Assembly (NCBI RefSeq): GCF_013423785.1
Contig: NZ_CP058952.1
Span: 930,001 to 994,000 of the forward strand
Reading direction: 5' to 3'
DNA from: Chitinibacter fontanus
Lineage (GTDB): Bacteria; Pseudomonadota; Gammaproteobacteria; Burkholderiales; Chitinibacteraceae
Length of the DNA stretch: 64,000 nt
The notes below the pieces were generated by a model. That model searched no databases and was not told the DNA's origin. It saw only the letters and a list, made by a program, of their open reading frames with translations. A program made the position numbers and the translations under genes. Below, piece after piece: positions 51,314 to 60,685 of the stretch; position 1 is the stretch's first letter, and each line of letters starts with the position of its first letter.

Positions 51314-53296
51314 ATGCAATCCAAGCAACTGAACCAAGCACTGGTGATCGCGCTGATCACCAGTGCTGGGTTTATGGCCAACACTGCTCACGCTTTAACC
51401 CTGCCCCCAACGCCAAGCAGCACCCCGAGCTATGCCAGCTGGAATAGCAGCACGGTCTACAACACCGCACAGCGGGTTAGCTACAACGGTGCAATCTATG
51501 AAGCACGCTGGTGGACGCAAGGCAATAACCCGGCCGAATCGGGTGAATGGGGGCCGTGGAAACTGATCTCTGGCTCACAGCCAACGCCAACCCCATCTGC
51601 CACGCCAATGGGCAATCAAGCCCCAAGTATTAGTTTTAGCACCAATACCAGCGTTAGCTGCCTGACTCCATTCGTTCTCAATGCCACGGCCAGTGATAGT
51701 GATGGCAGCGTGAGCAAGGTTGAATTCTTTGTCGACAACGCCCTCGTCGGCAGCAAAACGAGCGCACCGTATGAGCTAACCGTGGCCAATAGCCCAACGT
51801 GTCAGGCGGGTAGCCAAAAGGTGATGTACGCGATCGCAACAGATAATCAAGGCTTGCAAACACGCTCAGCCAGCATCACCGTGAATATCATTAGCGATGT
51901 GCCGCCAACGCCTAATCCAACACCGATTTCAAGCTACCCGAGCTGGGATAGCAAGGTCGCGTACACCACGGGTCAGCGTGTCGCGTACAACGGCCGTGCT
52001 TTCGAAGCCAAATGGTGGACGCAAGGCCAAACGCCGAATGCGGCCGATCAGTGGGGGCCATGGAAAGATCTGGGTCTGCTTGTAACCCCAACGCCAACGG
52101 CCAGCCCGACCGCCACGCCTTTGCCGACGCCGTGCGTCCCTCTCTGCAATACGACTCCGAGCCCAACACCGTCAGCAACGCCAAGCCCAAGTCCAACTGC
52201 CACGCCAGTGATCACAGCTTCACCAAGCCCAACCCCAAGCGCCACCCCTAACGGCTCAGGTGCGGTGAGTTCGGTTCAAGTGAGCACATGGAAAAATGGC
52301 GCGAAAGGCGCGTATTCCTTGGTGCACGACGATTACTGCTCGATGTATTACGCCAACGATCCGTATATCAAGATTATTGATCCGGAGTTGACCAAGCGCG
52401 GCCTCGTCGCCAGCTTTGGCATGATCACCAGCAATTGCTCGGATCAACACTGGGCGGCAGCGAAAGAGTTTATGGCGCATGGCCATGAAATCGTTAGCCA
52501 CAGCCGTAGCCACCCGAATCCGTATATTCCAGATGCCAGCCTAGAAACGGAAATGAACGGCGCAACAGCGGATATGGCCGCCAAACTTGATGGTTACAAG
52601 CCGAGCTACTTTATCTGGCCGGGTGATGTGGCATCGACAAAAGCGATCGAGTTCCTGAAAGCGCAGCCTAACTTCATTGGCGGGCGTGCAACACACTTGG
52701 TCGATGGCTCTGGCCCAAACAATGCCGTTGATTACACGACGATGCCAGCCGGCGTGAACCCAGCCAACTTTGATAATCCGTATCGCATCAAGTGGGACTT
52801 GTTCACCGCCGATGGCAAATGGTCGCTGTATCCAATGGGTAGCGAGATCTTGAATCTGCACATTGATGCGGCCATCAACCAAGGCGGCTGGGCAACGCGT
52901 ACTTCGCACAGCGTGGATACTGGCTATTACGAAACAATTCCGCTTGATCGCTACACCAAACACCTCGACTACGCCAAAGCCAAAGTCGATGCCGGTGAGC
53001 TGTGGATGGATACCCCATCGAATGTGATCAAGTATCGCTATGCACGTGACTTCTGCAAATTGATCGTGCCGAGCGTAACGCCACTGTCTTCAGTGAGTTT
53101 TGACACCAGCGCGGCGGAATGTAAAAAATACGCGACACCAATCACGCTGCAAGTGAAAGCCATCTACCAAGGTGGTGGTTTGAGCGCGCAACAAAATGGC
53201 AAAGCGTTAGTTGTGAAAAAAGGTGCCAACGAGACTTACTTTGTGACCGCCGATCCACTTGCTGGCGCAGTGAGTTTTGCCTACTTTATGCCGTAA
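51314..53296 (+). CDS. Secreted modular chitin/polysaccharide deacetylase with two CBM5/12-like domains
   Basis: 660 aa. Order: signal peptide (QALVIALITSAGFMANTAHA); first CBM5/12-like module (about 35-75; YNGAIYEARWWTQG, EWGPWKL); an Ig-like domain (about 100-195; ASDSDGSVSKVEFFVDN); second CBM5/12-like module (about 205-255; WWTQGQTP, QWGPWKDL); a long Pro/Thr/Ser linker; and the CE4-type domain with LVHDDYC and GHEIVSHSRSHP. The aromatic-rich CBMs bind crystalline chitin. The ATG at 51314 is preferred for its GGAG and signal peptide. Tandem paralogue of the preceding gene. Confidence 0.9.
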   Translation: MQSKQLNQALVIALITSAGFMANTAHALTLPPTPSSTPSYASWNSSTVYNTAQRVSYNGAIYEARWWTQGNNPAESGEWGPWKLISGSQPTPTPSATPMGNQAPSISFSTNTSVSCLTPFVLNATASDSDGSVSKVEFFVDNALVGSKTSAPYELTVANSPTCQAGSQKVMYAIATDNQGLQTRSASITVNIISDVPPTPNPTPISSYPSWDSKVAYTTGQRVAYNGRAFEAKWWTQGQTPNAADQWGPWKDLGLLVTPTPTASPTATPLPTPCVPLCNTTPSPTPSATPSPSPTATPVITASPSPTPSATPNGSGAVSSVQVSTWKNGAKGAYSLVHDDYCSMYYANDPYIKIIDPELTKRGLVASFGMITSNCSDQHWAAAKEFMAHGHEIVSHSRSHPNPYIPDASLETEMNGATADMAAKLDGYKPSYFIWPGDVASTKAIEFLKAQPNFIGGRATHLVDGSGPNNAVDYTTMPAGVNPANFDNPYRIKWDLFTADGKWSLYPMGSEILNLHIDAAINQGGWATRTSHSVDTGYYETIPLDRYTKHLDYAKAKVDAGELWMDTPSNVIKYRYARDFCKLIVPSVTPLSSVSFDTSAAECKKYATPITLQVKAIYQGGGLSAQQNGKALVVKKGANETYFVTADPLAGAVSFAYFMP

Positions 53297-53357
53297 ACTT
53301 TCCCCGCCCTGCTACTGCGCCAGTAACAGGGCTGTACAAGCACACGCTTGAGCATTG

Positions 53358-53399
53358 CCCCTCACGCTTAATATGCCATTGAGCGTGAGGGGATTTTTT
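53358..53399 (+). terminator. Terminator after the modular deacetylase
   Basis: CCCCTCACGCT and AGCGTGAGGGG form an 11-bp stem with a 13-nt loop, followed by ATTTTTT. Confidence 0.9.
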
Positions 53400-53460
53400 C
53401 ATTTCCGACACTGTGCTAACCTGCGCCTCTGATTGAAATACGCCGCTTGGCCAAATTGCT

Positions 53461-53868
53461 GTGGTTACCATCAAGAAACGCAACGTCATTACCGTCACTG
53501 ATTTAGGTCGCACGGAAACTTGGGTTAAATATTACAACGGGCTGTGCTCCGATTGTGTCGGCAGCTGCTGTACGATGCCCGTAGAAGTCAAAATCGTCGA
53601 TTTAATCCGCATGGGCGTGGTCGATGAATTTGACGCCGTTGAGCCGGCCAAAAACATCGCGAAACGCCTGATGAAAGCCCGCATTATTGAGCATTTCAAT
53701 TTCAAAAACGAAATCTACACGCTGGCGCGCCGCAGCAATAATGACTGCATCTATCTCGATGCCAACACGCGCCTTTGTACAATTTACGAAAACCGCCCTA
53801 ATACCTGCCGCAAACATCCACAAGTGGGGCCACGACCAGGCTACTGTGCCTACAACCAAAAACGCTAG
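53461..53868 (+). CDS. YkgJ-family cysteine cluster protein
   Basis: 135 aa. Cysteines in LCSDCVGSCCTMPV, NNDCIYLD, RLCTIYENRPNTCRKHP and GYCAYN match the Fe/Zn-binding YkgJ (CxxxxC-type) family. The start codon is GTG. Metal type and function are unknown. A monocistronic gene. Confidence 0.85.
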   Translation: MVTIKKRNVITVTDLGRTETWVKYYNGLCSDCVGSCCTMPVEVKIVDLIRMGVVDEFDAVEPAKNIAKRLMKARIIEHFNFKNEIYTLARRSNNDCIYLDANTRLCTIYENRPNTCRKHPQVGPRPGYCAYNQKR

Positions 53869-54069
53869 CCAGTATTGCCTGCAAAGCCAATACTATATTT
53901 ACCCCTAGCAATATACCCAGTTCTTTATTGAGGTTTTCTTACCCCTGTCGTCTAAAAATTGGGCGCTTGGCTAGCACTTGGGGTTGACTGACATGGCTTC
54001 TTCAAATAATGCGGCCGCCATATGGCGGCCGAGTTTGCGATTGATGAGCAATTCAAATATCACAAATTA

Positions 54070-55110
54070 TTAGAATAATTCTTCCCCACCACTCTCAATA
54101 TCGCTTTGCGGCAAGGTATCGTAAAACACCATCTGGTTACGCCCACCCTCTTTGGCGGCATAGAGCGCCAAATCCGCACGCCCAAGCGTAATACTCAACA
54201 CTTCATAAGGCCGAATATCGGTAATTCCACCACTAATGGTCACTTGGCCGATTTGAGGGAAATGATGGCGTTCAACTTTTTTGCGAAAGCGCTCCAGTGC
54301 CAGCAGTGCGCCATCCCGAGTTTGTGGGCCCAAGATAATCACAAACTCCTCACCACCGAAGCGAAACAAACGATCATTGGCTCGAAAGCAACCGCGCATC
54401 AATTGCGCCATAATCAGCAATACTTCATCGCCATATAAATGGCCTAAGCGGTCATTGATGCGCTTGAAATGGTCGATATCCAGCACCACCAAAAAATAGT
54501 ACGCCATCCCATTTTCTTGCCGTCGCCCTGCCTTGAGTGGCTGCACACCGGGAAGGTTTTGCAAGGCGGTGACAATCTTGAAAAACTGCCGCTCCAAGGT
54601 TTTACGATTAAGTAACCCCGTTAAAGTATCGGTTTCACCATAATCGAGCAGGGCGATGTGGTTTTCATAAATACGCGCCATGCCTTGCAACATTCGGAAA
54701 TCCGATGGCACCAGCCCTTTACTCAGGCGTAAATCCAACAAGGCATACACCTCAGTTTGTCGATGCAACCCTAAAATAACTCGGCTGCCATTGGCATCCA
54801 TTTGTAAGGCGCTTTCAGAAACCAAGGCTCCGTGCAGTAGCGGATCAACCTCATGCTCCTGAACTGAATCTGGGTTATTCAAACTTTCGGCCGAATGTTG
54901 CCGGATCCCGTTTTCATCAAACTCAACCAATAATCCTAAACGGCGCTGCTTGGGCCCGCTTAAAGTGCGATAAAACCGCAATGAAACGCAAGGCAGCATC
55001 TCAAATAAGGTGAGGCACATACTGACAGCCAGATCGTCACGATCAATCAGCCCGGTAAACTCGGCCAAAGATTGCACTAGATCCTGCGGTGATTTAGAGG
55101 TAAGCGACAT
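54070..55110 (-). CDS. GGDEF diguanylate cyclase with N-terminal GAF-like domain
   Basis: 346 aa. The C-terminal domain has DIDHFKRINDRLGHLYGDEV and the active site RFGGEEFVIIL (GGEEF), so it should make cyclic di-GMP. The auto-inhibitory RxxD site reads RANDRLF, roughly preserved. The N-terminal 150 residues resemble a cytoplasmic GAF-type sensor. No membrane segments. Upstream on the same strand is the GH18-LytTR gene's 3' end, 69 nt away. Confidence 0.92.
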   Translation of the reverse strand: MSLTSKSPQDLVQSLAEFTGLIDRDDLAVSMCLTLFEMLPCVSLRFYRTLSGPKQRRLGLLVEFDENGIRQHSAESLNNPDSVQEHEVDPLLHGALVSESALQMDANGSRVILGLHRQTEVYALLDLRLSKGLVPSDFRMLQGMARIYENHIALLDYGETDTLTGLLNRKTLERQFFKIVTALQNLPGVQPLKAGRRQENGMAYYFLVVLDIDHFKRINDRLGHLYGDEVLLIMAQLMRGCFRANDRLFRFGGEEFVIILGPQTRDGALLALERFRKKVERHHFPQIGQVTISGGITDIRPYEVLSITLGRADLALYAAKEGGRNQMVFYDTLPQSDIESGGEELF

Positions 55111-55179
55111 ATGCAGAGCGTTTCGATAGAGATACCGACTCTCACCATAGTCACCGCAAAGCTTAGCAGCAAACTTTGA

Positions 55180-57447
55180 TTAACTGCGGGCCAGCTCAAC
55201 GGAATCGTATTGCACAAACCAATGCGGAAAATCCTGCCGAATCCGTGGTAAATACTGGCGGGCAATTGGTATCACTTCATCTGCAATCAACACGCACCAG
55301 CCTTCGCGCCCGCGTTTTTGTGCCGCGCGAACTTTTTTCGGGTTGATCAAATACGAGCGATGTACCTGAATTAATAAGCTGTCATCAAAGTACAAACGAA
55401 TCGCCCGCAAGCGCAAAGTGATATAGCTTGGCGCTCGGAGGTCTTGCGCCACAATGGCGCTATAACCTTTTTCTGCGCGGATAAATTGCAATTTATCGCG
55501 CCGCGAGGCGATTTCATATAATTCGGACAGCAATTGTGGCTGGCGCCCTAGCTCATACAAGGAATGCCTAACTCGATGCAACTGATCCAGCACACTCTGA
55601 AAATAACTACGATCAGCCTCGGTGAGCTGCGAGTGAAATTGGATTTTGAGCTGATAATCATCCAGCTCCGTATTGAGCTGCTGCGCGGGATAATCCGGTG
55701 GCGCTGAATGTGACTCAGATGCAGATAATTGCTCATCCAGCTGAAGTAACTCGGTCGCATGCACTAGCGGATCATTTGCTAAAAATTGCATGGTCACTTC
55801 CAGCATTTTTTCCAAGCTGCGCTGCTCGGCCAGGCGCTGACTGAACTGGCTAAATGCCACGACCCGACTAATATCGGGCGCAGGAGAAACACGTGGCGCG
55901 GCAAGCTGCGGATCGGCTGGTGCCGAGAAGGAAGCTGGCGGCTCAACAACCCGCAGTTCAACCGCCCGGGGTTGTAGCACATTGAACTGCCAAGCGATCC
56001 GGTCACTGGCCTCGTGTAAATCATGCCAGCGAGTATCAAACACCGCCGGGGCCGCTTGCTTAAGATGCATTAACTGAGCTAATTGCACCGGCAAATCTTC
56101 GACGAGATCTTTCACCTGCCGAACATTGAGCCATTGCAATTGCTCTTGTTGACGTCGGCGGTGCGCCACAACGACAGAGCCAACCCCCAGCAGTAGCAGC
56201 AAAGCCAGCAATGCGCCTAGAGCCAGCTCCACCCACGCGGGGTGATGTTGCCACCATAAATCTACGTCATGTTGCAACGCGCGAATCGGATGGATTTCGC
56301 GTTCAATTTGCCGTAATAAACTATTGGCACTGGCATCACTGGTAATCTCCCACAAACCCAGCCCCAATAAATCGCGCTGGTTGACGTAGGCCAATTTGGC
56401 AGCCAAGGCCCGTGGGGTTTCAATGCTGATAAATTGCTGCCGGGTTGGGCTATAAAAATAGTTGGCCTGCGCTACCTCATCCCAATATTCCACAAAACCT
56501 TGGCCTTGCTTGAGCGCCGCTATTTCATCTTGCCCAAACACCCCGGTTGGGCCGGTTTGCGCGTTATCCCACGAGCCCATACTCACACCGCCATGCGGCT
56601 GGCCAAAGCCATTATTCTGCGCTTTTACGCCATTGAAACTCACCCCCTGACTAGGAATCATCACCGCCAATTGTTTGGCAGGCAACCCCATACCCAGCAG
56701 GGTATCCACTGCTAGATCAATACTTAATTTGCCTTCAGGCATATACAACGGGGATTTATGCGAAGTTTTTGGGCTCCAAGCTCCGACCAGATCAGTAGCT
56801 AACAGCATCACATAATCACACTGCGCAGCCAGTTTTTGCCAGGGAACTTGTTCGAGTTGCGCAGGCTGCATCCCCGCGCTAACGCCAATAATCAATTTGG
56901 GCTGCGCGGCACGTAGCTCGGCAACAAACCGCAATAGATTTTCGCCATCTTGCGGGCCCGCGGAATTGCCATCGCGGCCACCGCCGCCCGGATAGCGCCA
57001 ATCCACCTCAATGCCATCGAAGCCATGCCGTTGTAAAAATTGTAGCGTCGATTGCACCGCCGTACGCCGTAAAACCGGATCAGCCAATACGCTCGAAAAA
57101 TGGGTGGAATAATTCCAGCCGCCCACCGCCAACACGGTTTTTAGCTGTGGATAGTGCGGCTTCAGTGATTTAAGCAAGGCATAATTGCCTCGCAACAAAG
57201 TGCCATCGGCTTGTGTGTAGGGTTTATTAAGATCGGCAAACGCATCACCAGCCTGTAGCTGGCCTTGTGCGTCAAACACTGCAAATGAATAGGTTAGCTG
57301 ATCGAGCCGAGACAGCGGCAAATCAGCCATCGCCTTGGTCTGGCTATAGCTAACCCAAAACGGATAATAAGCAAACACGCGTTTAGCAGCCTGCACGGGC
57401 AGCGCCAGCAGGCTAAAAAACGCGCATAAAATGAGTACCTTGCGCAT
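55180..57447 (-). CDS. Membrane regulator: inactive GH18 domain fused to LytTR DNA-binding domain
   Basis: 755 aa. A signal/anchor (1-20) precedes an extracytoplasmic GH18 fold (about 22-385; VFAYYPFWVSY, VLAVGGWNYS, GLGLWEITSD). The catalytic DxxDxDxE motif reads DGIEVDWR (144-151): the acid/base Glu is Arg151 and the middle Asp is Glu, so chitinase activity is unlikely. A membrane helix (406-428) leads to a cytoplasmic helical region (about 435-645) and a LytTR domain (about 648-737; LIQVHRSYLINPKKV). I infer a one-component chitin or chitooligosaccharide sensor that binds DNA. AGGAGG precedes the ATG. Confidence 0.9.
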   Translation of the reverse strand: MRKVLILCAFFSLLALPVQAAKRVFAYYPFWVSYSQTKAMADLPLSRLDQLTYSFAVFDAQGQLQAGDAFADLNKPYTQADGTLLRGNYALLKSLKPHYPQLKTVLAVGGWNYSTHFSSVLADPVLRRTAVQSTLQFLQRHGFDGIEVDWRYPGGGGRDGNSAGPQDGENLLRFVAELRAAQPKLIIGVSAGMQPAQLEQVPWQKLAAQCDYVMLLATDLVGAWSPKTSHKSPLYMPEGKLSIDLAVDTLLGMGLPAKQLAVMIPSQGVSFNGVKAQNNGFGQPHGGVSMGSWDNAQTGPTGVFGQDEIAALKQGQGFVEYWDEVAQANYFYSPTRQQFISIETPRALAAKLAYVNQRDLLGLGLWEITSDASANSLLRQIEREIHPIRALQHDVDLWWQHHPAWVELALGALLALLLLLGVGSVVVAHRRRQQEQLQWLNVRQVKDLVEDLPVQLAQLMHLKQAAPAVFDTRWHDLHEASDRIAWQFNVLQPRAVELRVVEPPASFSAPADPQLAAPRVSPAPDISRVVAFSQFSQRLAEQRSLEKMLEVTMQFLANDPLVHATELLQLDEQLSASESHSAPPDYPAQQLNTELDDYQLKIQFHSQLTEADRSYFQSVLDQLHRVRHSLYELGRQPQLLSELYEIASRRDKLQFIRAEKGYSAIVAQDLRAPSYITLRLRAIRLYFDDSLLIQVHRSYLINPKKVRAAQKRGREGWCVLIADEVIPIARQYLPRIRQDFPHWFVQYDSVELARS

Positions 57448-57509
57448 CACTCCTCCTAATCACGATCTTTTTTATCGGTGTGCCGTGATTTGAGGGGTAG
57501 CTTACAAGT

Positions 57510-58310
57510 TTATCGCTCGATTGACCATGAAATGCCCGACAGACTGGCAGAACGGCTGCCCAACTGTGGCAAATTGTCACGGGCATGATAACTAAAGACC
57601 AATGAGTATTTGGTGTTGGCCGTACTATTTCGGCTAGCCGCATGAAAAGTACGTGCATCAAACAGCACCACATCACCCGCTACTAGGGTAGGAAACTCGG
57701 CTTGACTCACCCACGGTGCTGCTGCCGGATGCTCAGGTAGCAAAAACTCGCGCTCATCAAACGCAGTATCCGGAAAGCTCGCTAGGTGCGAGCCTGCAAT
57801 AAATCCCAATCCACCATTGGCAGGCGATTCGTCACCCAGCGCCAACCAGCTTGAAACCAACTCTGGCCGCGCAAAACGCCAATAGCGTACATCTCGGTGC
57901 CACAAGGTATCACTACTGAAACTGGGCTGTTTGGTCATCAGACTATTGTGATGCGCCTGCGTCAATGTGATGTCAGCACTGCTGATCAATCGAGCTATCA
58001 ATTGCAATAAATTATGCTGCCCTGCCCAATTCAGGAACACCGCATCGCGAGCGGCCATGCCACGCAAACGCCGAATTGTGGCGCCGCCTTGCTCATCACT
58101 TGATTTGGGGGCGCCGGGATAACCCAATTCAGCCTCCAACTCTAAGGGGGGCAAGCGCAATTCGAGCTGGCGCATCGCTTCGGCGCGTATCGCCGCAACT
58201 TGTTCTGCTGGTGCAAACCCACGCAAGACCACAACACCATCACGGCCAAACGCGGTCGCAATTGCATTCAAATCGCTAAAATCGGCAAAAGAAGTAATCG
58301 ACACAAGCAT
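57510..58310 (-). CDS. Phytanoyl-CoA dioxygenase (PhyH) family protein
   Basis: 266 aa Fe(II)/2-oxoglutarate dioxygenase. The facial triad is visible as HRDVRYW (His, Asp) and a later His in DARTFHAASRNST, with the 2-oxoglutarate Arg close by. Substrate unknown; bacterial members modify diverse metabolites. The ATG at 58310 begins MLVSITSFADFSDLN; the upstream extension looks non-coding. Confidence 0.87.
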   Translation of the reverse strand: MLVSITSFADFSDLNAIATAFGRDGVVVLRGFAPAEQVAAIRAEAMRQLELRLPPLELEAELGYPGAPKSSDEQGGATIRRLRGMAARDAVFLNWAGQHNLLQLIARLISSADITLTQAHHNSLMTKQPSFSSDTLWHRDVRYWRFARPELVSSWLALGDESPANGGLGFIAGSHLASFPDTAFDEREFLLPEHPAAAPWVSQAEFPTLVAGDVVLFDARTFHAASRNSTANTKYSLVFSYHARDNLPQLGSRSASLSGISWSIER

Positions 58311-58414
58311 CAATCCAAATATTGGAAGATGATTGTACTGTATTGCGCAATGAAAAGTGTATCTAGGGAAAGCGCCAGTTTGGCTTGGGTGTAGCAAAGC
58401 GCGGCTTACCCCCA

Positions 58415-58448
58415 ATAAAAAAGCCGCAGTAAAACTATGCGGCTTTTT
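58415..58448. terminator. Terminator after the secreted Cys-rich protein
   Basis: AAAAAAGCCGCA and TGCGGCTTTTTT form a 12-bp stem with a 9-nt loop; A- and T-rich ends make it able to work in both directions. It separates the two leftward genes around it. Confidence 0.88.
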
Positions 58449-58496
58449 TATTGATTTGGGTTTTACGGTTGCTTTAGCGAATCAATGGCGCCGTAC

Positions 58497-58940
58497 TTAA
58501 TTGCAACGTAAGGTCTTACTCGAACCCGAGTTTACTGATTCACTGTAATCACGGCCTCTGCAACTGTAATCAATCCGCGCATTTTTTGGTTTACCAGGCG
58601 CAGGATTACCGCACCAATCATCGTGGGCAGTAAAGGTATAACTTGAACGCCCTTCTGCTTCGCGCGCTAACGCTTCGGTAAAATCACAGGTTCGGTTGTA
58701 ATTACCATAAGTAGCCGAATTTATTCTGAGGCCACGTCCAGAAGACGACCAGCCGCCACCTGAATCATTATTATTGCCGCCGCCCATCATCCGTACCGCT
58801 TCGCGAAAACCATCGCGAAACCCCTCTTGATACTGAGAGCTTCGCCCACGCATCATGTCATCGGGCACCCGAGGGTCCGCATGAACAGTCGCCGCAAGCA
58901 AGGCGGTGACCATGCAAATTGCTAAGAGAGATTTCTTCAT
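58497..58940 (-). CDS. Secreted Gly/Ser-rich hypothetical protein
   Basis: 147 aa. A signal peptide (MKKSLLAICMVTALLAATVHA) is followed by a Gly/Asn-rich stretch (about 52-70) and a C-terminal domain with four cysteines (RTCDFTEA, DDWCGNP, DYSCRGRD, TLRCN), probably two disulfides. Family not recognised. Monocistronic with a terminator behind it. Confidence 0.72.
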   Translation of the reverse strand: MKKSLLAICMVTALLAATVHADPRVPDDMMRGRSSQYQEGFRDGFREAVRMMGGGNNNDSGGGWSSSGRGLRINSATYGNYNRTCDFTEALAREAEGRSSYTFTAHDDWCGNPAPGKPKNARIDYSCRGRDYSESVNSGSSKTLRCN

Positions 58941-59101
58941 GATAACTCCACATTAGAAATATTGATTTGAGATTGAGGAGTAAATACCAACCAATACATC
59001 ACGCCAGTTTCAAGTAAAAACAGACCATAAGCAAGTTACTAAGCACACTCAAACATCCCGTTGCCATAGACATGCAGCCACAACATTTGCCCGATTATTC
59101 C

Positions 59102-60685
59102 TTAAACACCTGGCAAAGTAATCATCGCTTGCAAACCCCCTTCCGGGTGGTTACTTAGCAACAACTCACCACCGTGGGCCTGGATAATATTGCGAGCAAT
59201 GCCAAGACCCAGCCCGTGACCATGACTATTACTGTGGCGGCCGTGCTCCAATCGCACATAAGGATCAAACAAGGTTTCCAGCGCTTCTTCCGGTACACCC
59301 GGGCCGTGGTCACGTATCACAATGACACGCTTGCCGACCCCCTCAAAGACACTGATTTCCGCACTGCGGCCATAATACAGCGCATTATCCAGCAAATTGC
59401 CGATTGCACGTTTAAGCGCCAGCGGCTTGCCCTGCACCCGCAAGCCACAACGGGTAAAGGCCACTTCATGCCCGGCTAAACGCGCATCGCGTACCATCCG
59501 CCCGAGCATCGCATCCAGACTAATCGAGGTGTGATTTTCGTGAATATCGCTATCGCGCACGCTTTGCAGCGCGCCTTTGACCATCATATCGAGCTCGTCG
59601 AGGTCTTCGTGAAACTCGGCGCGCGTCGCGTCATCATCCAGCATTTCGGTGCGTAGTTTCAGCCGCGTAATCGGCGTGCGCAAATCGTGGCTGATCGCAG
59701 TGAAGAGTTTTTCGCGATCTTCCAGATAGCGCACAATACGCTCGCGCATCGCGGCAAACGCCTGCGCGGTGCGAACAAATTCTACGCTGCCGGTTTCGGG
59801 CAGAATCGGCGACTCGCCTTTACCAAACGCCTCGGCAGCATTCGATAGCGCAGCCAGCGGCCCCGTAATCCACCGAGCAACCACCCAGCTCAGCAGTAAG
59901 ACGGTTAGCAAGGTCACAAATTGTAGTAGCCAGCGCTCCGGCGGAAGTGGATCGCTATTTTCCAGAAAGAAGGGGTCTGGCATCAACGTCGCCAGATACA
60001 GCCATTGCCCGGGTTCAATTTGCGCCTGAATCACTAGAATCGGCGCGGGTCGTGGCTGGATCAGTAAGGTGTTTTTGATCCAATGATCGGGCAGCTCACT
60101 AATGAACGTGCCGGCGTTATTTACTGCCAATTGATCCGGCCAGGCAAAACTGACTTTTAAGGCATACAACTGCGGCAAACGCCCAATTACATCATGATGT
60201 ATTGCCTGCAAGACCACATCTGCCAATGGATTGCGATCAATACTCTGGAGTTTTACTTCGGCATTATTGGCGCTGATAAAAAAACGCGTCCCGCCCATTT
60301 CCCGCATTTGCTCGATCACCAGTTGGCGATAATTGAGCGGCAAGCTATGAAAGTACTGAATCGCGCTAATTGCGCCAGCAGCGACATGCAATGATGCCTG
60401 CCGCACTTCCTGCTCGGATTTTCCCTTGAGGTATGTCGCCCAAATCAAGTTGCCTAGTAGCTGAGAGGCTAATACCCCCAGTGTCATCACCAACAGAAAA
60501 CGTGCTAGCAAGCTGGCGGGAAGTAAACGCTCAAACCAGCGTGGCGCTCGGCGCCCAATCCAGCGCCACAACCAGCGATCAGCTTGCCGCCCCATCCAAT
60601 TGCGCCAAGCTGACGGTTTGGTTTTAGGGCTAGCTAGCTCCTGCCCGGCCTCAAACATGGCCGCCGTTACACGGGGCTCAGACAT
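59102..60685 (-). CDS. Sensor histidine kinase (EnvZ-like)
   Basis: 527 aa. Two membrane helices (about 60-85 and 252-272) enclose a periplasmic sensor of about 165 residues. A HAMP segment follows, then the H box TAISHDLRTPITRL (phospho-His 333) and ATP-binding motifs NLLDNAL, RDHGPGVP and HGLGLGI. It overlaps the response-regulator gene by 8 nt. With that regulator and a periplasmic sugar-binding protein in one operon, it probably senses sugar through the binding protein. Confidence 0.95.
   Translation of the reverse strand: MSEPRVTAAMFEAGQELASPKTKPSAWRNWMGRQADRWLWRWIGRRAPRWFERLLPASLLARFLLVMTLGVLASQLLGNLIWATYLKGKSEQEVRQASLHVAAGAISAIQYFHSLPLNYRQLVIEQMREMGGTRFFISANNAEVKLQSIDRNPLADVVLQAIHHDVIGRLPQLYALKVSFAWPDQLAVNNAGTFISELPDHWIKNTLLIQPRPAPILVIQAQIEPGQWLYLATLMPDPFFLENSDPLPPERWLLQFVTLLTVLLLSWVVARWITGPLAALSNAAEAFGKGESPILPETGSVEFVRTAQAFAAMRERIVRYLEDREKLFTAISHDLRTPITRLKLRTEMLDDDATRAEFHEDLDELDMMVKGALQSVRDSDIHENHTSISLDAMLGRMVRDARLAGHEVAFTRCGLRVQGKPLALKRAIGNLLDNALYYGRSAEISVFEGVGKRVIVIRDHGPGVPEEALETLFDPYVRLEHGRHSNSHGHGLGLGIARNIIQAHGGELLLSNHPEGGLQAMITLPGV

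Noticed and set aside
52080..52260. Tandem repeat or CRISPR-like array in the deacetylase gene
   Set aside because: The repetitive bases encode a Pro/Thr/Ser linker in frame; units are irregular and no direct repeats with spacers exist.
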